Source: Acanthamoeba sp. SK_2022b
Taxonomy: Eukaryota > Discosea > Longamoebia > Acanthamoebidae
Assembly (NCBI GenBank): GCA_027943245.1
Contig: JANDJZ010000499.1
Coordinates: 1-31,969 of the forward strand
Length of the DNA: 31,969 nt
Direction of reading: 5' to 3'
The position numbers and the translations under genes are program-made. Shown one piece after another: positions 1 to 9,879 of the stretch. The number at the start of each line of letters is the position of its first letter. Within the stretch, counting starts at the first letter, position 1. A model generated the notes under the pieces. That model did not search any database, was not told the DNA's origin, and saw nothing but the letters and a program-made list of their open reading frames with translations.

Positions 1-1916
1 TAGGCACCCGGAGGAGAGGACGATCTCGATGCCGGGGTCGGTCTCGCGCGCGAGGCACCGGACGTAGGGGTCCTCGCTCACGGCGGGCATGACCTGCTTG
101 TGCCACCTCTTGCGGGGCGTTTGGGGCTGAAAGACCGGCAGGTCGGGCGCGATCTCCGACTCGTAGTCGGGCGGAGGATCGAACCGCAGCACGCGACCCT
201 GGACCACGCGGGTTGGCAGTCGCCGAAGGGAGGGAGGGGGGGTGAGACCACCGCACGCAAGCGCACACGGGGGGGTGACCGTACGATTTGGAAGAGGGGC
301 GAGTGGTGTTTGAGGAGCGGGTCGTCGTGGGCCAGCTCGACCTTGTTGAGGTCCACCGTGTCCTGTCAAAGGCGTTGACCCGAGTGTGAGACCGCGCCAC
401 TGTTTCAAAAGATAAAATATTTATATATATAATTAAAGTGGTAAACGATTTATAAATAAAATACATATTTATATTAAAGATTTAAAGGGGGAAAATAAGA
501 AAAGGGAAAGCGGAAAGCGCACGTGTGGCTGGTAGAAGCGCGGGTACTGCTTGACGCGTGTCCTCTTCTGTGCCAGGAATTGCTGCGCGTGTGTTAGTTC
601 TCTACACACGCACGAGGAGGACGAGCAGGCCGACGGTACCTCGACCTGCGCTTTGATGGCCGGGTTGTACTTGAGGAATACGTTGTTCTCCCTCGCCTGG
701 CCGACGCCGAAAGAGCGAAAGCGAAAGAACGAAAACGAAAACGAAAGAGAGAGAGAGAGAGAGAGATTAGTTACAACAGCCAGCACTGCCACGAGCGTGC
801 GAAACAGGCATTGGCCGAGTCCCACCTTTTGTCGCTGCACGTTGTCGTACTCCTGCTGCTCCAGAAAGACCCGGTGTCGCATCTCGAGGTACCTGCTCAG
901 GCTCGCCTCGTCCAGCGGCGGCCCCTTGCGGAGTCGTCCATTCACGCAATGCCACGTCAGCACTCGCCTCCGCTGCCCACTGCGGGCGACGAGTCGTCGT
1001 ACCTGCTGCTGCTGGTGCTGCACGTACTTGCGCTCGAGGTCGAGGAAGAGGCGGTGCTCCTGCTGCGTGAGGGACGACGTGCGGGGCAGGTTGGGGCTCC
1101 CCGGCGTGGCTGAGGCGGCGGCGGAGGCGGCGCCGGGAGCCAGCCCGGCCCCCTTCTTGATCGCCGGAGCCGGGACGACCGACGGCGTCGACGCGAGGGT
1201 GGGCGAGGTCGAGCTGGCGCCGCCGCCCGTGCTGGGGATGGGCGTGATGCTGGACTGGATCATGTCGATGAGGTCGATGATCTCCGTGCCTCGACGCTTC
1301 TTGGCCGGCGGGGGCTGCTGCTGCACGGGCTCGGTTGGGTCACTGCGCTTCGACAACGACGCCACGACACACGCCGCGCGGCCATGAGTGCGCACCTGGG
1401 GAGCCGCGGCCTTGGCTGCTGGTGTGGAGAGGGCGTCGCTGGCTGGTCGCTTCGTTCGCTACATGAGGGGAGAGGGAGGAGAGAGGGAGGAGAGAGAACG
1501 TAAGAGGTCAATGCCACAGACAAAGAAAGCGAGTAGCGATCACGATGGCGTGTACCTCGAGAGTAGCGCTGCGGGTGGCTGAAGAAGGCGGGGGAGAAGC
1601 ATCTCTGCTCGAAGAAGCAGAAGTAAAAGTAGAGGGAGGCCGGACAGCTGGCGATGGGGATGGAGCTGTCGCGCTCGCCTTGCGTCCGCCAAAGACCGAA
1701 AATTGCTTGTAGAAGTTTTCATCAATCAGGCACACGTCACTCGGCGGCCTGTGGGCAAGAATGTTTTCGATTTTAATCGCAACTCTAAATTTGTAGTGGG
1801 CAATTGAGAGATTAACTATCTGGATCGAGCAAAAGACCAAGATACCTTGATTCGCGACCATTGAGCAATCGTTCGAATTGATCTTCAGTACAGAACGCCA
1901 GATCTGGTTCCTCCAT
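1..1916 (-). CDS. Unrecognised, probably nuclear protein (3' end outside window)
   Basis: Spliced model on the minus strand, exons 1916-1846, 1748-1556, 1458-1003, 924-826, 696-640, 582-523, 362-285 and 198-1, running off the left edge. All introns are GT-AG and all phases agree. The start ATG (MEEPDLAFCTEDQ) follows a T-rich tract shared with the guanine deaminase promoter. The first ~90 residues are followed by a Ser/Pro/Ala-rich linker with a basic KKRRG cluster that could be a nuclear signal. After that comes a charged helical part (TQQEHRLFLDLERKY, LSRYLEMRHRVFLEQQ) and a conserved-looking block (VDLNKVELAHDDPLLKHHSP, then RVLRFDPPPDYESEIAPDLP). I do not recognise the family with confidence; the helical-plus-C-terminal layout vaguely recalls little elongation complex subunit 2 (NARG2/ICE2), which is a guess. 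The 78-nt intron 1002-925 is a multiple of three and open, so it could be retained. A further 48-nt GTGCGC...AAG stretch inside exon 3 might also be an intron. Confidence 0.6.
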
Positions 1917-2072
1917 CTTGTCGCGATTGTGCGATGAGAAAAAGAAAGTTTTTTGCCTTTTTTTTGTTTGTTTTGCAAAACTAAAAGAAAAAAAATCCGG
2001 ATAAAACAAGAAAATCCCACTTTATCGCCGTGCGCCGAGAGGAGCAACCCGACAGTTTGGTTTGTTAGAAAG
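1917..2072. promoter_or_regulatory. Shared divergent promoter region
   Basis: These 156 bp separate the start codons of the minus-strand gene and guanine deaminase, so both promoters and 5' UTRs must overlap here unless there are upstream non-coding exons. The core (about 1936-1998) is strongly A/T-rich with long T and A runs, unlike the GC-rich exons on either side. No clear TATA box can be assigned to either gene. Confidence 0.5.
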
Positions 2073-4332
2073 ATGAAAGCAACGCAGGTGGATAACAGTG
2101 AAGAGGTGGTGCGCGTGTTTCACGGAACGGTGGTGCATTCGCTGGCCCTTGATACGCTCGAGGTGGTGCCGCGCGCGTGGCTCGGCGTCGACGCCGCCGG
2201 CCGCATCGCCTTCCTCCATTCGCCGCGCCACCACGGCGACCTCGACCGCTCTGCCCTCATCCTCAAGTACGCCATTACACCGCCCCAAACGAATCAATTC
2301 CGAATGTGTCCGCTTGGTTTAATTAATCCAACTCATTATAAATGGCTTGCACTAGGTACAAGCTGGGCGAGGCCGTCGAGTTCGTGGAGCTGCCGCGACG
2401 AGGCTTCCTCGTGCCTGGTACGTACGACTAAATACTTCATTATTTTGAATAATAAACGAATAATAAATTTAAACGTGTTGCGCCTTCGCCAGGCATGGTG
2501 GACACGCACGCCCACGCGCCGCAGTTCGTGAACGCGGGCAACGGGCTCGACATGCCGCTCCTCGAGTGGCTCGAGACCTACACCTTCCCCGCCGAGACCC
2601 GCTTCAAGGACCCCCACTACGCCAAGAAGAGTGCGCCGCTTACCGTCTCGCCCAATTTATTTTATTTCAATTTATTTTAATGCATTTTATGTTAATTTCT
2701 CCTATTTTCTACAGTCTACACCGCTGTGGTGCGTAGATCGCTCGGCCTGGGCACCACCACCATCAGCTACTTCGGCACCATCCACGCGCCCGCCACCAAG
2801 GTTCTCGCCGGTACGCATGTCTGCCTGTGTGCCGTTTTCTCGTTCGCTGTCAGTGACCTACTCGTGTCATGGTCGTTGTGGGTGGGTGTTGCGAGCACAG
2901 AGACGGCGGCGCAGTACGGGCAGCGCGCGTTCGTGGGCAAGGTGTGCATGGACCGCAACTCGCCGGCCCACTACGTCGAGGGCACGGCCGATTCGCTGGG
3001 CGAGACGGCGCGTTTCTGCGAGGAGGTGCTGGCCATGGGCGACCCGCTCATCACGCCCATCCTCACCCCCAGGTACACTCTCCCCCCCCCCCGCGCGCTC
3101 AATCGCGTCATCGACTCGTGTCGAGGCGCCCAACGAGATAACAGCGTTGACTAAATTGGCCCGCACGACGTGTGCCACTCCCGCACGCACACAGGTTCAC
3201 CCCGACGTGCACGATGGAGCTGATGAAGGGCCTGGGCGAGATCGCGCGCAAGCACGACCTCCCCATCCAGACCCACGTCTCCGAGAGCAAGGCCGAGGTC
3301 GCCTGGGTGAAAGAGCTTCATCCCGACCAGCCTTCCTACACGCACACCTACCACCAAGCCGGCCTGCTCACCAAAAAGACCGTCCTCGCTCACGCTGTAC
3401 GATTTCTATTCCTTATTTATTTAGCAATTTTTCTAATGTTTCATAAAATTATTGATTTTATATATTTTTATATATTTTTATTATTTGACGAGGGGCTTAC
3501 GAGGTGTGGCGTGTAGGTCCACCTTACGGAGCCGGAGGAGGACCTGGTGTTGGCCCAGCAGGCGGGCATCTCGCACTGCCCCAACTCCAACTTTTCGCTG
3601 CTGAGCGGCATGTGTCCCGTGCGACGCTTCCTCAACAAGGGCATCAAGGTCGGCCTCGGCACTGACGTGTCTGGCGGTAACCTCCCCCCCTCTTTCATCT
3701 CTCTTTTCATGTTTCCATCGCGCAGCCAAGCTGACGTCAGCCCTCCGCCACGTTAACTGTGCCCAGGCTTCTGCCCCAACATGCTCGACGCGTTCCGTCT
3801 GGCCATCATCGCCTCCAAGGTTCGACCCCACGGTCTCCATCATCTCCTCGCGCGAGACGACGGCCTCATTGTGTCGTGGGTTGTGTGGTCGAGCGCAGAT
3901 GGTCCACACGGAGCACAAGGAGCTGGCGCCACTGAACGTGGCCGAAGGGTTCTACCTGCTCACCCTCGGCGGCGCCAAGGTGCTGGACATCGACGACAAG
4001 GTGGGCAACTTCCTCGTCGGCAAGGTACGTGCACATTTTTATGTGCTTGTTAAATATATTTTATTTAATTAAAAATATTATCGTTATTATTATTCACGCG
4101 GCGTATCTGTGCGTGTTTGCGTTGCGACACGGCGCAGGAGCTGGACGCGCTGGTGGTGGCGCCGTTCGCCGAGGGTTCGCCCATCGACGAGTTCGACGCC
4201 GCTGACGTGGACGACGTGAACGACGAGGCGGCCATCCGGCGCACGCTCGAGAAGTGGCTCTTCCTGGGCGACGACCGCAACCTGGCCCAGGTCTTCGTGC
4301 GCGGCCGCCCCCTCCTCCCCTTTGCCCTGTAG
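2073..4332 (+). CDS. GDA: Guanine deaminase
   Basis: Ten exons: 2073-2266, 2356-2417, 2493-2630, 2715-2810, 2901-3072, 3195-3396, 3517-3676, 3767-3819, 3899-4024, 4138-4332; 465 residues, close to the usual ~450. It is a cytosolic amidohydrolase converting guanine to xanthine plus ammonia in purine salvage and catabolism. The metal-site motifs are all visible: PGMVDTHAHA (His91, His93), QTHVSES (His248), LAHAVHL (around His287/290) and GTDVSGG (Asp338). Family hallmarks ISHCPNSN and FCPNMLDAFR are also present. The start is the first ATG after the A/T-rich promoter, and the protein ends RGRPLLPFAL. All introns are GT-AG. Pieces of exon 8 and exon 10 recur as decayed fragments at 7102-7232 and 8194-8255, so the gene was duplicated locally. 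The assignment is secure. Confidence 0.95.
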
Positions 4333-4786
4333 TGACGCCAACCCTGCAGCAATACCCCGCGCTTGACCTCAAGCCTTGGGATTTCGTCACCCCTGTCCCG
4401 CTCAGTTGAATTTTTCCAAACCGTTATTTCCGCTGGATGCGCTCCTCCAAGTCCCTGTCCGAGATTGACGGACCTCTCATGGGACCTGCTTCGCTTAGAT
4501 TGGGGCTCTTCGCCACACCCCAGGTGCCTCTAGCGCCCAGCCCATAACCACTGGTGAGCTGTAACATAGGAAAATTGAACGGAGTTTTTCTACCGAACCT
4601 ATGAAAGGTTGCCACCGGTGGTCTACCGTATCCTGCAAGCGATTTGTACATTTTCTTCCTGCCCACAAGCGAAGCGAGCTGGATCTGCAATCATACGATC
4701 TGTGTTCACCCGCGGGCCCCGAAAACTTTAGGAGAGCGCCACAAACAGACGTGCCCATTGTTTGATACCAGACCATCAACATCACC
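4333..4786. other. Intergenic, no gene seen
   Basis: This stretch separates the guanine deaminase stop from the start of the membrane protein. It is of mixed composition, holds only short chance frames on both strands, and shows no RNA gene that I could fold by eye. It should hold the 3' end of guanine deaminase and the promoter of the next gene, but no specific site can be named. Confidence 0.5.
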
Positions 4787-6602
4787 ATGAACGTAGGGAT
4801 GCTATTGGGCTGGATCACTCTGACGTCGGCCTTGGTCTTGTGGCTTCTAGCTGGCGCTCGGGCGGACACCTGCGCCATACTGGACCAGCGCCTGGACCCG
4901 ATCAATCTGACAGAGACCTACAAGGTCAGCAAGGTGGCGATCAAGCTCCAGGTCCAAAGCGCAGCAAAAATACAGACCATCACGCTCTACATGTCCGCTG
5001 AGATAGACATTGCCACGATGGGTATGCTTTCCTCGGGCCTTACTGGGTAATAAGCGAACACCAACCAAGCAACCACGCAGACTACCCGCTTAATGCCACG
5101 ATCTACAACGCCAGCAGTGATGGCGCGCCATCCGCTGCGGTCGCTTCGACGCTCACCTACACTTGGCTCGTGACGGATACGAAAATCACCTACTCGTTGA
5201 GCCCGGCCAACCTCACGGCCGGCCAGCAGTACTGGCTCGAGTTCTTCAACACTGCTCTGAACGTGTCCAAGTGGCAGTTCGCCCAGTGGAGCGGCGCGAA
5301 CAATTCGCTGTCGTTGTCCATTGCCAGCTCCCTCTACGCGTACGACGACTACTCAACTCCTCACTCGGACTCAGCTGTGCCAATGATGAGCATCAACGGA
5401 TGCGCGGCCAGTTTGGTGGTGTCCCCATCAGCTGCACCACTGTCGAGCGCCAGCCCACCGCTGTCCCCTTCCCCGTCTTCCCCACCAACGCTCTCTCCGT
5501 CGCCGTACTGGTCCCCATCTGCTTCGCCGTCCGCATCGCCAAAGCTCGTTAAAGCATTCAACGCCACGGCCCAGTTTGACGTCTCACAACCCAACTTCAA
5601 CATGACCTCCACATTTCACACGGGTACGTGAAAATCTGGCTGGGCTGATGTGTGTATCTCAACATGGTCATCACATCAGGCAGTGGGAACGATACCAGCA
5701 CGGAAGCCTACTTGGCCAGTGTGGCATCGCGCTTCGCTGGCATCCAACTGGCCAACTCATCGACTGTTTCTATCGGTACGTGCCCCGTTGTTGCGCACAA
5801 CTGTTATGGAGTGTTCACTGCCACTGCCCTTGATTCAGATATGTCACGTACGGTGGTAAACGACAGCGCATCACCGACAATCATCTACTCGGCCAAGGTT
5901 GACAACATGACGGTCTTCAACCAGTCATTCACCCTCTACTCGCTCAACACTCCCGCTTCTTTCGCCGGTGTTGCCTTTGACATCGAAGCCCACTCGGTTA
6001 AGTGGTCCCTCAGCCTGTGGGCCACCACCATGGGTGAGGAGTCTTCACACACCACCGAATGGTCGACCGTGCGCTACCTCCTGTCGTCCCTCTCGCCTTC
6101 CTATGCTCTACCAGCGGGCGCAAAACAACTCGAGAAGAGGCCATCCACTCCAGCGGCAAACCTCACAACCTACGTTGTCTCTCTGTCCTCCTCTGAGGGC
6201 AGTTCATCGGTGATGGCCACCATCGTGCTGTTTGATGTTGCCGTGGTCGACGGCGTAACCAGGTTCATTCGTCACAACATTGTGGCCGTCAACACTTCGA
6301 ACGTGATCGAGTACGAGGTGGTTCTCGAGCTACCGCCATTCAACGAATCCGTCCACTACGATCCGAGCATCGGTCTCGGCCTCCTGCTCGGCGCTGACGA
6401 CGGTCGAGGCAGTGGAGGAAATGGAGGTGGTGGCAGCGATACTGGCCTAGTGATAGGGGTGGCGGTTGCTATCCCGCTTGCCGTGGCACTCGTGCTGCTG
6501 GTCGTGGTGAGCGCCACTCTGGTCGCCTGGAGGAGAAGCAAGAAGCTGAAGAAACGCGGAGCTATCAACTTCGAGGCCGACGAGGACTCGGATGAACTGT
6601 AA
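4787..6602 (+). CDS. Type I membrane glycoprotein-like protein, copy A
   Basis: Exons 4787-5021, 5081-5623, 5680-5775, 5839-6602; 545 residues; the three introns are all phase 1. A signal peptide (hydrophobic TLTSALVLWLLAGARA) is followed by an N-terminal beta-rich domain with NLTAGQQYWLEFF and a W-containing strand. Next comes a Ser/Pro linker (about residues 215-245) and a second ectodomain with SFAGVAFDIEAHSVKWSL and TEWSTVRYLL. A Gly-rich juxtamembrane stretch, one transmembrane helix (VIGVAVAIPLAVALVLLVVV), a basic stop-transfer RRSKKLKKR and a short acidic tail complete it. Many NxS/T sequons suggest a glycosylated ectodomain. A close paralogue with the same domain order and intron phases lies at 26047-28087. 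The N-terminal domain resembles the choice-of-anchor type beta-sandwiches of bacterial surface proteins only loosely. The function is unknown; a cell-surface role is inferred. Confidence 0.85.
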
Positions 6603-7101
6603 TTGCTTTGAATGGAAGCGCCTTTCCAAAGGTCACAAAGGCACCTCTTCCCTCTGTCTGGTCTGGGAGGTGCTGTGCCGAGCAGAGTTGCCGCGCGCAA
6701 CTTTCTCGTCCTTGATAGCCCTTGTAACGAGAGAGATGATGACAACCCTAAATTCTCAGACAGCTGTGCAAGCTCTGCAGACAGGAGAGAAAGAGTAGGA
6801 GAAAGACGTGGTGCGACTGCACCAGCTGGGGCCGATCGGTGGTGAGCCATGAGATGAAGGAAGAGGAAAATTGCTAGGAGTGATTGCGTTGTGGTGAGTG
6901 GGAGGCGGGTTTTCTGTGTCTTCGGCTCCTTCAAGAGGTTCGGGACTGCGAGTTGGACGCATGCGCGTGTTACGCGAGGAACACGTGGCGGGGTGGAGCT
7001 CGTCCAATACGTTGCCAGATTGCGTGCGTGCGTGCGTGTGTACATGTGTGTACATGTGTGCGCGCAAGCCTCGAACTGATCACCGATTGCTTCAAGGTCC
7101 G
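6603..7101. other. Intergenic, no intact gene
   Basis: Sequence between the membrane protein and the first guanine deaminase fragment. It contains a short TGCG/TGTG/TACATGTG simple repeat around 7021-7064 and only chance reading frames. No family was recognised in any frame. Confidence 0.45.
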
Positions 7102-7232
7102 TGCCCCAACATGCTCGACGCGTTTCGACTGGCCGTCATTGCCTCCAAGGTTTTACCAACGCACACGCACGCGTCCATCTATCGCACACGCAACGCAACG
7201 CAACACGGCGCAGGAGCTGGACGCGCTGGTGG
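7102..7232 (+). pseudogene. Guanine deaminase fragment (exon 8 plus start of exon 10)
   Basis: Positions 7102-7152 repeat nearly all of guanine deaminase exon 8 with its donor (parent 3769-3822; the peptide NMLDAFRLAVIASK matches NMLDAFRLAIIASK). Positions 7204-7232 repeat the exon 10 acceptor and first codons (parent 4128-4156, CACGGCGCAG then ELDALV). Exon 9 is absent: only about 50 bp of intron-like sequence lies between the two pieces. It is a decayed, rearranged duplicate that cannot encode an enzyme. The matching exon 10 end lies almost 1 kb downstream at 8194-8255. Confidence 0.8.
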
Positions 7233-7359
7233 CCCTGCAGTGAGTGCGGTGAGTGTGGTCTGGGCTACACCTAGGACCAGCCCGACAAGAGGACCTCATT
7301 TCCGCCTTGGAGGAGCAAGAATTTCACGAGCCTCTTGTTGGATTGGTGCTGAGGGTTGT

Positions 7360-7392
7360 GAAGCGGTGCTTTCTGCGCAGTATGGCCGTATC
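7360..7392 (-). pseudogene. Truncated 5S rRNA fragment (nt 2-34)
   Basis: Read on the minus strand this is 5S nucleotides 2-34, head-to-head with the complete gene at 7438. It differs from that gene by one base (CATACTG against CACACTG). It stops at nucleotide 34, the same nucleotide where the LINE target-site duplication ends in the inverted unit at 16352. It lacks the 5S internal control region and should not be transcribed from its own promoter. Confidence 0.85.
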
Positions 7393-7437
7393 ACACTGCT
7401 GTAGGGACCAACAGGAAAGCAAATGGAGAGAGCTGTT

Positions 7438-7556
7438 GGATACGGCCACACTGCGCAGAAAGCACCGCTTCCCATCCGAACAGCGAAGTTAAGCTGCGCC
7501 AGGCGGTGTTAGTACTGGGGTGGGCGACCACCCGGGAATCCACCGTGCCGTATCCT
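7438..7556 (+). rRNA. 5S ribosomal RNA
   Basis: A complete 119-nt 5S sequence. The 5' end GGATACGGC pairs with the 3' end GCCGTATCC to form helix I. The conserved loop A/B segment CCCATCCGAAC and the internal control region AAGTTAAG...GGTGTTAGTACTGGG are in the expected places. A TTTT run follows at once, as needed for Pol III termination. It is the large-subunit 5S component and would be transcribed by Pol III through TFIIIA. No break is visible, so the gene may be functional, although it sits among repeats. A second, interrupted copy lies inverted at 11931-16385. Confidence 0.93.
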
Positions 7557-7651
7557 TTTGCTGCCTCTTCATTGCCCAGTGCTGTGTATGAGGCATTGGT
7601 GTACTAGAGCCACAATTGTGTTCTTTTTGATAAACTACAATACCAGTACTG

Positions 7652-8193
7652 GTCCACAAGTGTGGAAGAAAGTGCAAACTAATATGGAGGTACATATGTG
7701 GATAACTGAAGGTAGTGAGTTGGTATTGGGCTTAAGTTAGGGTTCAGTTTCAATGCCACCACTGATATCATATCATGGAAGCTCAGGAGATCTGAGATGC
7801 AAGGATCTACAAGCCTGTTGCAGAAGCCCTACCATGGGTTGCTCCATGGTACTGATGTTGTAGGCCTATAAGTACACCTGCAATAATAAGTGACCTTTCC
7901 TTCTTCTCTCATAATATCACATGTGTTAGTGGGTGTGGCTCATCTCAAGGTACTTGTGGGAAACATGTTCTTGTATCTATGCAAGCCAGTAACAGGTTGG
8001 ACTCTACATTTGACTCACCATGACCTTTTTCTTTTCAGGTGGAGGGAGGCTGAATTGAAAAAAGCTTGACTTGGTCAGTATAATTGTCAAGCCAAGATGT
8101 TGTCACTTCATGATCTTTGCAGGTGCTTCTCCAATGAAGGTAACTCAACCTTCTCACCAGCCACCATTAGCCAATTGCTCCATCATTGCAGTA
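7652..8193. other. Degenerate sequence, no gene seen
   Basis: This lies between the 5S unit and the second guanine deaminase fragment. It is AT-richer and CpG-poor compared with neighbouring genes. No coding family, RNA gene or repeat boundary was recognised. It probably belongs to the old duplicated region into which the 5S unit and the Copia element were placed. Confidence 0.4.
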
Positions 8194-8255
8194 GATGACT
8201 GCAACCTGGCCCAGGTCTTTGTGTGTGGCCGCCCCATCATCCCCTTTGCTTTGTC
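8194..8255 (+). pseudogene. Guanine deaminase fragment (end of exon 10)
   Basis: Matches the last ~62 bp of guanine deaminase exon 10 (parent 4271-4332): CNLAQVFVCGRPIIPFALS against the parent RNLAQVFVRGRPLLPFAL. The parent TAG stop is TCG here. Most changes from the parent are C to T at CpG sites (GACGACCGC became GATGACTGC; TTCGTGCGC became TTTGTGTGT). About 960 bp separate it from the other fragment, against about 110 bp in the parent; the 5S unit lies in that gap. Confidence 0.8.
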
Positions 8256-8534
8256 GTTGGCCAAACTCTGCGCCAAATGCCCTTCAAAATACACCCTGCT
8301 CCTAGCTATGCGTTTACAACCATTGGATGGCTATCATAGTCCTTATAACAGATGTAAAAGTAGCTGTGGAAGGAGAAGCCTTGTGGTGTGGATTGGATGT
8401 ATCTTGAGATAAATCATTGTCATTGAATTGAAGGGAACCACTAAGCCCCTCAGAACGGAGGGACAAGCAGGCCACCACTTTAAGTGATGTAGACTATGAA
8501 CTGGAGATTCAATTCTACAGATTAGAGTGCCATG
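8256..8534. other. Degenerate sequence before the Copia element
   Basis: No gene recognised. The stretch ends in CCATG, the 5-bp target site that is repeated directly after the Copia 3' LTR (11649-11653). Confidence 0.5.
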
Positions 8535-8674
8535 TGTTGGACACAATGACACTCATCTCCACATTCATTTGTCTCCTCTTTCTTCTTTTCCTTATTTCCT
8601 TGCATCTCTTCATTTATGTACCCCTGTACATATACAGAATACATCTTTTTCTTTTCACTCCTAGATTGTCAACA
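8535..8674 (+). repeat. 5' LTR of the Copia element
   Basis: 140 bp, starting TGTTGGACAC and ending GTCAACA. It contains a pyrimidine-rich stretch (CTCCTCTTTCTTCTTTTCC) and TATACAGAATACATC-type sequence shared with the 3' LTR. The bases after it (GGTTATGGACC) should be the primer-binding site, but I cannot match them to a tRNA. Confidence 0.9.
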
Positions 8675-8735
8675 GGTTATGGACCACGCTCTCCCTGAGC
8701 TCCTCTCAACATAACCACTCACAGCTTCTCTGAAC

Positions 8736-9736
8736 ATGTCACTCAAGGATGCTACTACCTTCAAAAAACTCAATGGTACAAACAATTATCTTCTTTGGCA
8801 ACACAATGTCCTCAACCTACTCAATAGCCATAATCTATGGACCTACATTGAGAAGGACTACCAGTGTGTCATTGACTCACTAGCTCACTATGACAAAGAG
8901 ATCTTTGAATCACTCACCTCTTCCTTCATCAAAGCAGCCCTTCCACCAGCAGACCTCAAGCCAACATTGTCAGCATCAACAGCTCCCCTTGGTGAGAAGG
9001 CACTGCAACTCAAGAAGAAGAGACACAGCAAGGCCAAGGTGCAAGCTGACGCCACTCAAGACAAAGCCCTCCTTGCCAAACAAGCACTTGAGAAGGACCC
9101 AACATCATTGGATCTCCTTGCCAAGGTCAAGAAGACCGCTGCTGCTGTGCAAGCGACCAAGAAAGCCAGTCTTCTTAAGACCTCAGTCAACCAGCTCACC
9201 ACGTTGAAGTCACCATTTGAGAGCAACAAAGACCTGACCTGGTTCCTCTCTTATGCCTGTAAGATTCAGGCAGGCAGCTCGCAGATGCACACACTCATCA
9301 GCGCTTCTGTCAATACCCAACTCCAGAACTATGTGAATCAGGAACCCAAGAACCCCTTCAGCTGTGGGCACTCATCAAGGAGCATTTCCACAACAAGGCA
9401 TACAACCTCAAGGCAAATCTCAACCATTTCAATTGGGCAGTCAAGGGCGCTGAGGAGAAGGTTATCAACTTCATCTCTCACCTTGAGACTTATTGCCAGC
9501 TCATCACTACAGCAGACAACAAGGTAGGTGACAACACCTTCCTACATCAGCTCCAACGAGGTCTCCCTCCCAAGTACAACATCACATGCAGCATCATTGA
9601 ACACACTTGCCTCCAGGGCAACATGACTCTCTCACACGCCAAGGAGATCATCCTGGCACATGAAAGGCTGCCAGACAGCCAGGCGCAAGTGGGAAGCATA
9701 ATGAGTCCAAAGGCAAACATGCCACAAACACAGTAG
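8736..9736 (+). pseudogene. Copia gag (frameshifted)
   Basis: The ATG at 8736 opens a gag-like protein with the typical Copia start (FKKLNGTNNYLLWQHNVLN, then LLNSHNLWTYIE). A Lys/Ala-rich helical stretch follows. Near 9350 the frame breaks: homology continues in another frame (QLWALIKEHFHNKAYNLKAN ... INFISHLETYCQLI ... LQRGLPPKYN) to a stop at 9736. No CCHC zinc knuckle was found after the break. The frame break makes a functional polyprotein impossible without frameshifting; decay is the simpler reading. Confidence 0.8.
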
Positions 9737-9879
9737 TCGCCCAGCCCACACAAAGCAAGACTGCTCTGGCCATCACACCCATTGGGACATCCTCAGTTCC
9801 CCACCATCAACTCATCACTTCTGTGTCTTTGGGTCTGCCAGCACCATGGTCACCCCCAGCAAGCACTGAAGCAAGCTTG

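Larger units (their letters stand above)
7360..7651. repeat. 5S rDNA unit, copy A of an inverted pair
   Basis: A 292-bp unit: minus-strand 5S fragment (7360-7392), 45-bp spacer (7393-7437), complete plus-strand 5S (7438-7556) and a 95-bp 3' flank (7557-7651). The reverse complement occurs as 11836-12029 joined to 16366-16463 once the LINE and one copy of its target duplication are removed. The spacer and 3' flank appear identical by eye. Outside these limits the two copies diverge at once (A continues GTCCACAAG; B continues CATACGGCC). Confidence 0.85.

Noticed and set aside
551..1387. Plus-strand 278-codon frame opposite the first gene
   Set aside because: It is Arg/Ser/Cys-rich antisense shadow translation crossing introns of the minus-strand gene; no recognisable domain.
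6591..6602. C-terminal SDEL of membrane protein A as an ER-retrieval signal
   Set aside because: The tail follows the transmembrane helix and basic stop-transfer, so it faces the cytosol where KDEL receptors cannot bind it; the paralogue ends GDDAL.
7021..7064. TGCG/TACATGTG repeat near the pseudogene as a mobile-element end
   Set aside because: It is plain simple repeat with no terminal repeats or target duplication around it.
8675..8690. tRNA primer-binding site after the Copia 5' LTR
   Set aside because: The position is right, but I could not match the sequence to any tRNA 3' end or anticodon region by eye.
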